A stretch of 64,000 bases of DNA from UBA12481 sp942493265 (GTDB lineage: Bacteria; Bacteroidota; Bacteroidia; Bacteroidales; UBA12481), in contig OW818688.1 in the NCBI GenBank assembly GCA_942493265.1, positions 1,860,001-1,924,000 on the forward strand, read 5' to 3'. A model generated the notes under the pieces. That model ran no database searches, was not told the DNA's origin, and saw only the letters and a program-made list of their open reading frames with translations. A program made the position numbers and the translations under genes. Shown in pieces: positions 27,291-36,163 of this stretch; positions within the stretch are counted from its first letter, which is position 1; the number at the start of each line of letters is the position of its first letter.

Positions 27291-27668
27291 CTATAACATT
27301 TGCTTTGCTTTTTCCACCGTTATTTCCAGCACCCTGGTCAGAAAGGAGAATTTACTTTTCATCATGTCAAATTCCTCGCCCGATTCAATATACCTCGCAG
27401 TGCCCTCAACCAGGAAGCCCGTTCCCGGATAATCCTTGTATCCCGGCACGTTCTTGCTGCCCAGGGCAATTTTAACCTTATCGTTTATCTCCACATTCTT
27501 CTGAGTCTTACGGAAACCGTATGCAGGTATTAAAATGCGTTCATCCTCAGTAACCACCAGAAAGGAATTCCAGGTGTTGACCAGGTGAGGTTCGATACCC
27601 CATGACATGATGGAGACAACGCCTTCATTTTCCAGTACTTGAAAAAACTTTTCGCTTAATTTGCTCAT
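27291..27668 (-). CDS. Pyridoxamine 5'-phosphate oxidase-like FMN-binding protein
   Basis: The 125-residue protein has the split-barrel pattern of the PNPOx-like family: an N-terminal VVSIMSWGIEPHLVNTWNSF strand region, a central ILIPAYGFRKTQKNVEINDKV and VEGTARYIESGEEFD. Such small proteins bind FMN, F420 or heme; this one carries no motif that separates true PNPOx from the general group. It follows a Crp/Fnr regulator gene on the same strand after 93 bp, so the regulator may control it. Function beyond flavin binding is unknown. Confidence 0.8.
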   Translation of the reverse strand: MSKLSEKFFQVLENEGVVSIMSWGIEPHLVNTWNSFLVVTEDERILIPAYGFRKTQKNVEINDKVKIALGSKNVPGYKDYPGTGFLVEGTARYIESGEEFDMMKSKFSFLTRVLEITVEKAKQML

Positions 27669-27761
27669 GTGGCTATTCTATTGATGATGATCCAAACGTT
27701 TATTTACACGCAACAAAAATAGACAGCTGCCCGCTCCTGTTACTTAACCTGGATTAAGAAA

Positions 27762-28340
27762 TCAAGGTCTTGGGCCCTTTTTGCGGAGCTCGCTAAAGTA
27801 TTCCGGAGTGAGACCAAGATAGGAAGCTATCATATACTGTGGGACCCTTCGCATAAATTCCGGAAAGGAGTTGCTGAAATGAAAATAGAATTCTTCCTTC
27901 GACATTTCATATAATAGTTTCGATCTCAGCTGGGCTCCGGCTGCGGCTTTTTGCATGATCATCCTGAAGTACTTTTCTAACTGCGGAATCCCGGTGAGCA
28001 AACGATTCATGCTGTCATTGTCAATGCCGATAATTCTGGATTCTTCAATTGTTTGAATGTAATATTCAGAAGGCGATGAATTCATCAAACTCCGAAAATC
28101 AGAAATCCACCAGCCGTCCAATGCGAATTGGGTGATCTGCTCGATGCCTTTTTTGTTTATGAAGTACATCCGCAGGCACCCTTTTTCAACATAGTATTGG
28201 TGTCTGCAGATTTTACCCTCTTCCAGGATCATTTCCTTCTTTTTGAGTTGCCAGGTTTCCAGGTGGTTGTTCAATACTTCCTCTTCACGTTCATTGAGAT
28301 CAACTATCTGCTTGATCTGGCTGATTAAATTCTTTTCCAT
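27762..28340 (-). CDS. Crp/Fnr-family transcriptional regulator
   Basis: The 192-residue protein has an N-terminal cyclic-nucleotide-binding-type beta-barrel (LKKKEMILEEGKICRHQYYV, then GCLRMYF) and a C-terminal helical domain with YMIASYLGLTPEYFSELRKK as the recognition helix-turn-helix. No Fe-S cysteine cluster of Fnr type and no typical cAMP-binding PRAERS motif is present, as in most Bacteroidota members of the family. It is encoded just upstream of the PNPOx-like gene and is divergent from higBA. Confidence 0.87.
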   Translation of the reverse strand: MEKNLISQIKQIVDLNEREEEVLNNHLETWQLKKKEMILEEGKICRHQYYVEKGCLRMYFINKKGIEQITQFALDGWWISDFRSLMNSSPSEYYIQTIEESRIIGIDNDSMNRLLTGIPQLEKYFRMIMQKAAAGAQLRSKLLYEMSKEEFYFHFSNSFPEFMRRVPQYMIASYLGLTPEYFSELRKKGPRP

Positions 28341-28481
28341 TTTGGGTTAAGTCCAATAAATCAGGTATTATTTTCCATGTGGTTTCATTGGTTGTCCATT
28401 CGAGGGGTAAAGGTAGAAATTGCTGAATTCCACAAAGGGTCATTTAACGACGAAAAATGTTTTCTATTAGTAAACAATGTA

Positions 28482-28489
28482 TATCTTTG
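28482..28489 (+). promoter_or_regulatory. -7 box of the higBA promoter, leaderless arrangement
   Basis: TATCTTTG is a perfect -7 box and ends 4 nt before the higB ATG at 28494. In Bacteroidota transcription begins a few bases after this box, so the mRNA would start at or next to the start codon. A T-rich stretch (TGTTTTCT, from 28459) takes the place of the -33 element. Confidence 0.65.
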
Positions 28490-28493
28490 CCAC

Positions 28494-28811
28494 ATGTTTA
28501 ACATCATCACTCGAAAAACCTTGCTGGATTATTGCCATCGGTATCCGCAGGCAACAACAGCCTTGCTGGAGTGGTACCATGAACTCACACAATGCGATTT
28601 TAGAAACTTCAATGAACTGAAACAAAGATATGCTAATGCGAGCCTGGTTGGTGACGACCGGATAGTCTTTAACATCATGGGCAATCAATACCGTCTTGTT
28701 GTAAGAGTTGTATTTGAATTCAGGGCGATCCAGGTAAAATGGTTCGGTACCCATACTGAATATGAGAAAACCGATGTCACTAGTGTTATTTATAAAAAAC
28801 CGAAATCATGA
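28494..28811 (+). CDS. higB: HigB-family toxin (mRNA interferase)
   Basis: The 105-residue protein is read from the ATG at 28494, because an upstream extension of 39 codons would include the promoter box. It has the RelE/HigB fold: FNIITRKTLLDYCHRYPQA, then NQYRLVVRVVFEFRAIQVKWFGTHTEYEK. The late basic/aromatic residues and the FGTHTEYEK segment are typical of HigB, which cleaves mRNA at the ribosome. The toxin gene comes first and overlaps higA by 4 nt (ATGA), as expected for higBA. Confidence 0.92.
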   Translation: MFNIITRKTLLDYCHRYPQATTALLEWYHELTQCDFRNFNELKQRYANASLVGDDRIVFNIMGNQYRLVVRVVFEFRAIQVKWFGTHTEYEKTDVTSVIYKKPKS

Positions 28812-29164
28812 ATATTAAAATCATAGGTTCAGATAAAGAATATGAGCAATACCTTAATTGGGTTGATCAGAAGTTCGATGAAAAAGTTGGACACAGCACT
28901 CCGGAAGGAGAGAAACTTCAGGTTGTGCTTTTGTTAATCAAGGATTATGAGGATAAACATTATCCGATTCCAAAGCCGGATCCGATAGATGCAATCAGAA
29001 GCAAGATGCTGGATTTGGGATTAAAGAACAAGGACCTGGTGGGGAAGGTTGGTTCAAAAGGATATGTGTCAGCCATATTAAACAAGAAAAAGCCTCTCAC
29101 CCTGGAGCTGGCCAGGCTTTTTCATCTTGAATTTGGAATCCCGGCTGAGATATTATTAGCGTAG
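28808..29164 (+). CDS. higA: HigA-family antitoxin (HTH)
   Basis: The 118-residue protein has an N-terminal toxin-binding helical part (QYLNWVDQKFDEKVG...) and a C-terminal Xre-type helix-turn-helix (MLDLGLKNKDLVGKVGSKGYVSAILNKKKPLTLELARLF, positions about 65-105). HigA binds HigB and represses the operon promoter. Translation is coupled to higB by the ATGA overlap. The pair looks intact. Confidence 0.92.
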   Translation: MNIKIIGSDKEYEQYLNWVDQKFDEKVGHSTPEGEKLQVVLLLIKDYEDKHYPIPKPDPIDAIRSKMLDLGLKNKDLVGKVGSKGYVSAILNKKKPLTLELARLFHLEFGIPAEILLA

Positions 29165-29276
29165 GGGTGTATTTTTTTGAGATACCCCAATCGCAATACC
29201 CTTTCGGGTGTAATATGGGCATTTAGAGAAACAAGTATCCCCTATTTTTTTGTCGGTGTGTTTAGCTATAATTTAA

Positions 29277-29284
29277 TAGATTTG
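29277..29284 (+). promoter_or_regulatory. -7 box before the propeller gene
   Basis: TAGATTTG matches TAnnTTTG and lies 24 nt before the ATG at 29309. A TTTG at 29249-29252 could be the -33 element with a slightly long spacing of 24 bp. Confidence 0.55.
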
Positions 29285-29308
29285 CCTTGCACAAGTTGAA
29301 TTTATGCT

Positions 29309-32300
29309 ATGAGAAAATCACTTTTTACCCTTGCCATTGGCCTGGTAGCCACCCAACTATCTTATTCTCAGGATTTCCACTCAATATGGAATGATCCTAA
29401 AGCTAACTTTTACGAGATAAAAGCAGCTGCGAATGAATACTTTAAGAACAAGGATCAGGGTATTGAAACTGACTATTCCAGATATAAGCGCTGGGAATAT
29501 TTTGTTGAGGAAAGGGTATATCCTTCAGGAGATCTCTCCTTGCTGAACAGTACCAAGCTTTTTCATGAGATCAGCCTTTTTAATGAGGTCACTCCAAAAC
29601 TGAAAAGCCAGCCGCAATGGGAAGCCCGCGGTGTAAATAAATTTGATAATATGGCGGGCCACTATTCTCCCGGCGTTGGACGTATTGACCGGGTAGCGGT
29701 TGATCCGACAGATTCGAAAATCATGTATATAGGAGCTCCTTCCGGAGGCCTTTGGAAATCGATTGATCGTGGTGAAAACTGGAGATGTTTAACTGACTAC
29801 CTTCCAACCCTGGGAGTTTCCGGTATAGCAATTAATCCGAAAAATCCACAGGAGATTTATATCTCTTCAGGTGACGGTGATGGCGGATATACTTATACAT
29901 CAGGAGTTTTTAAATCCCTTGATGGTGGTGAAACATGGGACATCACAGGATTTGAGATTGATCTGACTAAACGTGAGAATACTGTTGACCTGGTAATCAA
30001 TCCTGAGAATCCGAATATTCTGTTTGCTTCGTCCTCCCTGGGTCTTTACAAAACTACCGATTCGGGTGCAACATGGATTAAGATAGCCGATGGTGCATAC
30101 TACGATATTTGTTTGAAGCCTGGTGATCCTGAAACAGTTTATGTAAGCCAGAGAGCTGCTTTATATGTTTCAAGGGATGGTGGAGTAACCTTTGTGAAAA
30201 ATGAAGTTGTGCTAAGCGGCGGAATTCTTATTGACATCACTCCGGCTAATCCCGAAATCGTATATGTCGTTGCCGGCGAGAAAGGGACTTTTAAGTCAAC
30301 GGATAGCGGCGCTACTTTTACAAAAGTTGCCGACCTTCCTGTTGAACACGAGAACCTCAGATATATGTTTGCTTTGGCAGTTTCACCAACTGATCCAAAT
30401 GAACTTCATTTTGGAACATTTGAATCATGGAAATCAACAGATGGAGGCCTCACCTGGGTGAAATCCACACAATGGACCTGGGGAAATAATCAAGGATATA
30501 CTCATTGCGATTTTCACGACCTGGTTTATATTGGTGATACCCTGTTTACCTGTACCGATGGAGGTATGTCTTATTCAACTGATAAGGGAGATACCTTTAC
30601 CAACTGTTTTGATAATGCCGATTGTACACAGATCTATGCTTTATCGGTATGTAAAACAAATCCTGAGTACCTGATGTGGGGATCACAGGACAATGGAACC
30701 TATTATTATGATACCAGGGATTGGAAAGCCTGGAATGGGGGCGATGGGATGGACAATGTTTTCGATTACTCAAATCCGGCTATCCGGTATGGAAGTTTCC
30801 AGAACGGTTCATTCTTCTGTAGTGATCACGGTATTGCACAACCGGGTAAAGGTCCGTGGGTAACACCGGTATTAATACACCCCTTCAACCCTCAAACATT
30901 GTACGTTGGTAACAATAAGGTGCGTAAATCTGTTGACGGAATGCGCACCTGGAAAGTCATCGGATCATTCCTGAATAATGCCAGTAACCCCGACGAAGAT
31001 TGGATTAATTCCATGGCCATCAGCGGATCAAATCCGGATTACCTGTTTGCCTCAAAAGGATCCAGATTGTGGAGAACAATAAACGACGGTGTGTTCTGGA
31101 CAGAGATAACAGCTGGTTTACCAAACCTTAGCATCAACAAAATAGCAGTACATCCCAAGAACCCAAGTCTTATAGCTGTATCATTTTCAGGCTATAATGC
31201 CGGTCAAAAAGTATTTATTTCCTATGATGCAGGACTCACCTGGAAAAATCACTCAAAAAATCTTCCAAACATACCTGCCAAAGGTTTGGCATGGGACGAT
31301 AAGTGGAATAATGCCCTCTATGTAGGAATGGATGTTGGAATATATTATATCGATGCTTATCAGGAAGAATGGTCGGCTTATGGTGAAGGCCTGCCAAATG
31401 TTATTGTTCAGGATATCGAGATTAATTACAGAACGGAGCAGATTTTTGTCGGAACTCATGGTCGTGGCGTTTGGAAAACTGCCACCCGCCCTGAAGATCC
31501 ATCATTAAAATATTGCGCTGGTTCAGGTATGGCAGGATCCGAAGCCGGCCATATTAAAAGAGTTTTAATTGGCGATATTGAAAGCATCTCTTCAGATGAA
31601 GGATACTTGCAGGAAACTGAGCAGTATGCTCAGATACAAAGAGGCAGATATTATCCTCTTGAAGTACAACTTAATGACGGTCAATATGCAGATACACTTG
31701 TAGCATGGATCGACTGGAACAACGACTGGGTCTTCGACGCAGGCGAGGCTTTAGCACTTTCTGTTCCGGATGAAAACAGGGTATCTTATGGCATGGTTTC
31801 AGTACCGGCAGGTGCCGAAATGAGAATGACCAGGCTGCGCCTGAGATGCACTCAGCCAAAGGAAATGTTCCTCGGACCTTGCGGTGAATATCCGGGTGAG
31901 GTTGAAGATTACCTGCTCCTTGTGACTGAAAACCCTACCACATATTGTCCGGTAAAGAGCAATTATATACGAGACGAATTCATTAGTCAGGTTGAAATCG
32001 GGGATTTAAAAAATAAAACAAACGGATACGACTATTCCGATTATTCATTCAAATCTGCCAATGTTCACCGGGGCATGACGGTTGATGCAACACTCACCCC
32101 AAAATTCAGAAAAGACTCAACGAATCAGCTGTGGAGAATTTGGATAGATTACAATAATAATGGCGACTTCCAGGGCGAAGATGAATTGGTAATGAGTGGA
32201 AGCGGCAAAGATGTTGTTCATGGCACCATAACTATTCCTGATGATGCCGTTTTCGGCAACACCCGAATGCGTATTATGATGCAGCGTGACGAAACACCTG

Positions 32301-32656
32301 AGCCTTGTGAAAATATTACATTTGGTGAAGTTGAGGACTACAGTATCAATATCAAGCCAATTATGGTGGGTATTGAGGCGCAAGGTTTTGTAATACCCCT
32401 GAAGCCTGAGCTGAGTGCTTATCCAAATCCAACAACAGGTATGGTAACACTGAATATCAATCCCAATAATGAGACTGTGCTCAACATGGATCTGGTAAAC
32501 TCGATGGGTCAGGTATTAAGGCAGGAAATATTTAACAATCAAGGTGTTGCATTCACCAAGAGTCTCGACCTGTCTAATCTGCCAAACGGTATTTATTACC
32601 TGGTTCTGAAAACCAAACAAGGTATGGTTAGCCAGGCCCGGATCATGAAGGAATAA
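29309..32656 (+). CDS. Secreted sortilin-like propeller protein with two GEVED domains and type IX sorting domain
   Basis: The 1115-residue protein has a Sec signal peptide. Residues about 100-730 hold at least nine Asp-box (BNR) motifs of the form S-x-D-x-G-x-T-W (SIDRGENW, SLDGGETW, TTDSGATW, STDGGLTW, SYDAGLTW), as in Vps10/sortilin-type propellers. Two GEVED domains follow (about 745-870 and 880-1020), each with a WIDWNND or WIDYNNNGDF strand and a GEVEDY end. The C-terminal 75 residues (from AYPNPTTGMV to KQGMVSQARIMKE) are a type-A sorting domain for the type IX secretion system. Substrate unknown; such propellers occur in secreted glycosidases and adhesins. The gene is more AT-rich than the carbohydrate and pdh genes before it. 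Confidence 0.88.
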   Translation: MRKSLFTLAIGLVATQLSYSQDFHSIWNDPKANFYEIKAAANEYFKNKDQGIETDYSRYKRWEYFVEERVYPSGDLSLLNSTKLFHEISLFNEVTPKLKSQPQWEARGVNKFDNMAGHYSPGVGRIDRVAVDPTDSKIMYIGAPSGGLWKSIDRGENWRCLTDYLPTLGVSGIAINPKNPQEIYISSGDGDGGYTYTSGVFKSLDGGETWDITGFEIDLTKRENTVDLVINPENPNILFASSSLGLYKTTDSGATWIKIADGAYYDICLKPGDPETVYVSQRAALYVSRDGGVTFVKNEVVLSGGILIDITPANPEIVYVVAGEKGTFKSTDSGATFTKVADLPVEHENLRYMFALAVSPTDPNELHFGTFESWKSTDGGLTWVKSTQWTWGNNQGYTHCDFHDLVYIGDTLFTCTDGGMSYSTDKGDTFTNCFDNADCTQIYALSVCKTNPEYLMWGSQDNGTYYYDTRDWKAWNGGDGMDNVFDYSNPAIRYGSFQNGSFFCSDHGIAQPGKGPWVTPVLIHPFNPQTLYVGNNKVRKSVDGMRTWKVIGSFLNNASNPDEDWINSMAISGSNPDYLFASKGSRLWRTINDGVFWTEITAGLPNLSINKIAVHPKNPSLIAVSFSGYNAGQKVFISYDAGLTWKNHSKNLPNIPAKGLAWDDKWNNALYVGMDVGIYYIDAYQEEWSAYGEGLPNVIVQDIEINYRTEQIFVGTHGRGVWKTATRPEDPSLKYCAGSGMAGSEAGHIKRVLIGDIESISSDEGYLQETEQYAQIQRGRYYPLEVQLNDGQYADTLVAWIDWNNDWVFDAGEALALSVPDENRVSYGMVSVPAGAEMRMTRLRLRCTQPKEMFLGPCGEYPGEVEDYLLLVTENPTTYCPVKSNYIRDEFISQVEIGDLKNKTNGYDYSDYSFKSANVHRGMTVDATLTPKFRKDSTNQLWRIWIDYNNNGDFQGEDELVMSGSGKDVVHGTITIPDDAVFGNTRMRIMMQRDETPEPCENITFGEVEDYSINIKPIMVGIEAQGFVIPLKPELSAYPNPTTGMVTLNINPNNETVLNMDLVNSMGQVLRQEIFNNQGVAFTKSLDLSNLPNGIYYLVLKTKQGMVSQARIMKE

Positions 32657-32682
32657 CTGGGGTAGAATACGGAATCGGCGAT

Positions 32683-33615
32683 TTATCTGATCTCTCCTTT
32701 TGCAAAGGAAATTCCAATGAGTTTATACCCCTTGCCTGTTCTCAAAAAATCAAGGTGATCCTGTATAATTCCCTCAGGGTCCTGATGGGTGAGTATAATG
32801 TTCATGACGGGAAAGATCCAATCCTTTGGTTCTCCGCAACTGGTGTAGAACCCGTTATATTTATAGGAACTATATATGAATGGATTCAGGCCTTCAATAG
32901 ATATCCCGTATTCACAATCTGGTGAATTCATTTCCAAAAGCTTTGCCTGCACCACCCCGGAATTCTTTTTAAAAAACCGGCGTTTGGGTTCCGTAATCCA
33001 GCCGTCAGGTTCCTTCCACCAGGTCACCTCCGGGTATGATGCAGCCAATAATTGCCCATTCGTGCATTCGTCCAACAGGGTTTCCTTCAACCAGGCAAGG
33101 AATTCTTTTTCAAAATCGATGAATGAATAGAATTTCCCATCTGTTCCGAGAAAATTCAGCCGGATTTCATCCGGGTCCGGCTGATCTGATATCCTGAGTG
33201 AATAGAAATTCAGGTTGCTGCCATAATGGAAACCGTCAACCAGAATATTATTGCTGGTATCAATCAGGAATTCTGTGCCGCCTGTCCAGATAAAATGTTC
33301 TTCATCTGGCCGGTTATCTCCGCCCGCAGACTTTTTTTCGGCTCCCTTAAGCGCAGCTGCCATGCCATTCATTACCCTTGTAAGATCGTCATATTCAGCC
33401 GGAATCACGATTTCCCCGTTCCGGTTGAATATGCCCGCCTTGTCGGATTTCTTATCGCGGAAACGAATAAAACCCTCACTTTCGCAGTCAGCCTTATTAT
33501 CAAATATATACAGGCTGTCATGGCCAACCGGCTTCCCGGTCCTGATGTTGCGTTGCTGACAGTCTGCCGCACCGCATATAAGGAACAATGCAAATGTTAC
33601 CAGCAAATTTTTCAT
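32683..33615 (-). CDS. Exported protein with a WG-type repeat, function unknown
   Basis: The 310-residue protein has a signal peptide (LFLICGAADCQQ). One WG-like repeat is visible near residue 60 (GIFNRNGEIVIPAEYDDL); the rest (about 90-310) is not recognised. WG repeats occur in surface or periplasmic proteins of Bacteroidota. The gene is convergent with the propeller gene (26-bp gap) and divergent from fadL-like. No function can be assigned. Confidence 0.7.
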   Translation of the reverse strand: MKNLLVTFALFLICGAADCQQRNIRTGKPVGHDSLYIFDNKADCESEGFIRFRDKKSDKAGIFNRNGEIVIPAEYDDLTRVMNGMAAALKGAEKKSAGGDNRPDEEHFIWTGGTEFLIDTSNNILVDGFHYGSNLNFYSLRISDQPDPDEIRLNFLGTDGKFYSFIDFEKEFLAWLKETLLDECTNGQLLAASYPEVTWWKEPDGWITEPKRRFFKKNSGVVQAKLLEMNSPDCEYGISIEGLNPFIYSSYKYNGFYTSCGEPKDWIFPVMNIILTHQDPEGIIQDHLDFLRTGKGYKLIGISFAKGEIR

Positions 33616-33780
33616 TTCTCCTGTGCTTGATGCACCTCCAAGATAAATAATTATCGGATGCAGTCAATGTGGATCCCAGACCAGTATCGACAACGATTTG
33701 GTATTTTTATTTATTTATTCTAACTTAATGGTTGATAGCATTATGGTCTGATTAATCATGTCTGCTAAACCGGTCAGCAA

Positions 33781-35463
33781 ATGAGAACAATTACATTCAC
33801 ATCGGTATTTCTTCTTAGTGCCCTGGCAGCCTTTGCCGACGGGCTTATTACCAAAACGAACCAGAGTGCGCAATATGTAAGGATGCTTTCAAGGAATGCC
33901 TCCACGGATGTCGATGCCGTCTATTTCAATCCGGCAGGCTTTACGAAACTGGACAACGGGCTGCATGCGGCATTCAGTGGCCAATTCCTGAAACAGTCCA
34001 CCACCTTTACCAGCAATTTCCTGAATTTAGCCGATCGGGAGTATACCTCAAAAAATGACCAGCCTTTCATCCCGACGGTTTTCGCTGTTTATAAAAACAA
34101 CAATCTGGCGATCTCGTTCGGATACGGGCAGATTGGCGGAAATGGCTCCATGGCTTATGACCGGGGATTGCCATCCCTGGAGATTCCGGCAGCCATGACG
34201 TACAATTCAGTACCGCTTAAGATCAGGAATTCAGTTCAGCTCAAGGGCTACTCCGCTGACGTGTCACTTGCGGAAAGCTCTGTTTACAGGGGATTTCAGG
34301 TGGGCCTGACCTATCGGGTTGCGGAGGCACTTTCTGTTTACGGCGGGGTTCGGATCCTTCCGGCCAAGACTGCATTCGAGGCAGCGGTTACAAATATCAG
34401 GTTCGATATTGACGGTGAAATGCTGGCTGCACCGGACTGGCTAACGGAAACCGGCAACGCCTATAACGAAATGGCCGTCTTACAGAGTTCACGATCAGCT
34501 TTGTCAACTGCCGGGGCATCCAAGGTTCAACCGCTGATCAATCTGGGCGCGGGGAGTTATACGATTGCCCAGGTGCAGAATGCAGGCTACATTTCATCAG
34601 CCGATCGGGCAACGCTGGAAAACTCGCTTGCTCAGCTCGGGAAGTCATCTGCACAGATTGCAGCCATGAACATCACGCAGGTACGTGCCTTTTTTAACGA
34701 TCAAGCCGAAGAAAACCGCCTGCTGGCAATATCGTCGGCAGCATATAGCTCCGGGCTGCTGCGCATGGTTTCGATGGTAACCGACAAGGAGGTCAGGGCA
34801 CAACAATCCGGCACCGGCTTTACTCCGGCATTCGGCATAAATCTTACCCCTTTCAAAAACCTGAATATCGGGGTCAGGTATGAGATGAAAACAAAACTGG
34901 AACTGGAAAATGATACAGAAACCGATGATTTCGGACTGTTTCCCGATAAGGAGAAAATGAACTATGAAATTCCGGGAATGTTAGCGCTCGGGGTGGGGTA
35001 CAGTCAGGCTGACCGGCTGGATGTCCAACTCTCCTTTGACTTCTATTTCGATAAAGGTGCGGAATGGGGCCGAAACTTTCGGGATATGCTGTGCTATCCC
35101 GGTGTTGATTCCATGATCAGGGACCGGGAAATCGACCGTAACAGCTTTGATGTGGCACTGGGACTGGAATTTGCGATCGACAACAATCTATCGGTTAGCC
35201 TGGGAGGCCAGTATTTCAAACCGGGAGTTACCGGCACCTATCAAAGCGATTTCGGGTTCACCGGTTCGTTTTTTATGGTGGGCGCGGGTATTTCGTTGAA
35301 AATCATCGACAAAATTACTTTTGATGCCGGGTTTTCGTATGCCTTTTTCAATGATGCCAAGGTTGGCAATTATTATCCCGAGCCCGATGATTATTATTTG
35401 GATATTTATGCAAGGAAATCTATGACCATCGCGGCGGGCCTGTCGTACAGAATATCCCGGTAG
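33781..35463 (+). CDS. FadL/OMPP1/TodX-family outer-membrane protein
   Basis: The 560-residue protein has a signal peptide (LSALAAFA) followed by DGLITKTNQSAQYVRMLSRNA and DAVYFNPAGFTKL, the N-terminal hatch pattern of the FadL family. The rest is beta-strand rich and ends in an aromatic barrel strand (AGLSYRISR). Family members move hydrophobic compounds such as long-chain fatty acids across the outer membrane. It is somewhat longer than typical FadL (about 450-480) because of a helical, Ala/Ser-rich insertion at about residues 220-330 (LGKSSAQIAAMNITQVRAFF). It precedes the TPM pair by 50 bp. Confidence 0.87.
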   Translation: MRTITFTSVFLLSALAAFADGLITKTNQSAQYVRMLSRNASTDVDAVYFNPAGFTKLDNGLHAAFSGQFLKQSTTFTSNFLNLADREYTSKNDQPFIPTVFAVYKNNNLAISFGYGQIGGNGSMAYDRGLPSLEIPAAMTYNSVPLKIRNSVQLKGYSADVSLAESSVYRGFQVGLTYRVAEALSVYGGVRILPAKTAFEAAVTNIRFDIDGEMLAAPDWLTETGNAYNEMAVLQSSRSALSTAGASKVQPLINLGAGSYTIAQVQNAGYISSADRATLENSLAQLGKSSAQIAAMNITQVRAFFNDQAEENRLLAISSAAYSSGLLRMVSMVTDKEVRAQQSGTGFTPAFGINLTPFKNLNIGVRYEMKTKLELENDTETDDFGLFPDKEKMNYEIPGMLALGVGYSQADRLDVQLSFDFYFDKGAEWGRNFRDMLCYPGVDSMIRDREIDRNSFDVALGLEFAIDNNLSVSLGGQYFKPGVTGTYQSDFGFTGSFFMVGAGISLKIIDKITFDAGFSYAFFNDAKVGNYYPEPDDYYLDIYARKSMTIAAGLSYRISR

Positions 35464-35512
35464 ATACCCATCTCATAAAAGTCAGAAAAGGAGCCAATTA
35501 TTACTTTCAATA

Positions 35513-36163
35513 ATGAAACAGATTTTATCCGACACTGAACGCGCTCAGCTCGACCGGCTTATCCATGAGGCTGAGGTGCAGACAAAAGCACAGATAGTGC
35601 TGGCGGTGGTAAACCGATGCGACAATTACCCGGAGATTCCGTGGAAAGCTTTTGCACTCGGCGCCTCCGTAACCGGATTGCCTGTATTACTGTATAACCT
35701 GCTTTGGCCGGGCTGGATTTCAAATGCCGCGGTTCTGCTGTCGCTGGTTGTACCTATGGCGGCAGGTGCCATCGGCGTACTCCTGACCATTGTGATCCCC
35801 CGGTTTGCCAGGCTTTTTCTCTCTCAACACAGGGTAGAAACCGAAACACGCCAGTATGCGGAATCCCTTTTTTTCGACCGGGAGCTGTTTGCTACAAAAA
35901 AAAGGACCGGGATCCTGCTGTTGGTCAGCCAATTCGAAAGACAGGTTATCATCCTGCCCGACAGGGGATTGAGCAATCGGCTGCCCACAGAGGTAACGAA
36001 ATTTATTATTACTCAGATGTCACACCCTCTCAGTCAGTGGCAAGTGATGCGAGCAATGGAAACCGGACTTGATGAGCTGATGAAAGCGCTCGTGCCATCT
36101 GCGCCCGATGCACAGGATGACGATGAATTGTCAAACAAAATCATCGGGGAGGGAATCGTATGA
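35513..36163 (+). CDS. Membrane TPM-domain-like protein
   Basis: The 216-residue protein starts with an alpha/beta segment typical of TPM domains (DTERAQLDRLIHEAEVQTKA, then QIVLAVV) interrupted by two membrane helices (about 42-95), and continues with the second half of the domain (FERQVIILPDRGLSNRLP). Its stop overlaps the next start (ATGA), so the two TPM proteins are translated together and may form a complex. TPM-domain proteins in Bacteroidota often accompany LemA, which is absent here. Biochemical role uncertain. Confidence 0.75.
   Translation: MKQILSDTERAQLDRLIHEAEVQTKAQIVLAVVNRCDNYPEIPWKAFALGASVTGLPVLLYNLLWPGWISNAAVLLSLVVPMAAGAIGVLLTIVIPRFARLFLSQHRVETETRQYAESLFFDRELFATKKRTGILLLVSQFERQVIILPDRGLSNRLPTEVTKFIITQMSHPLSQWQVMRAMETGLDELMKALVPSAPDAQDDDELSNKIIGEGIV

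Noticed and set aside
29187..29222. ACCCTTTCGGGTGTAATATG, similar to the CCCCGAAGGGGTGACATG repeat unit
   Set aside because: Only the short palindrome and a few flanking bases agree; not enough to call another copy.
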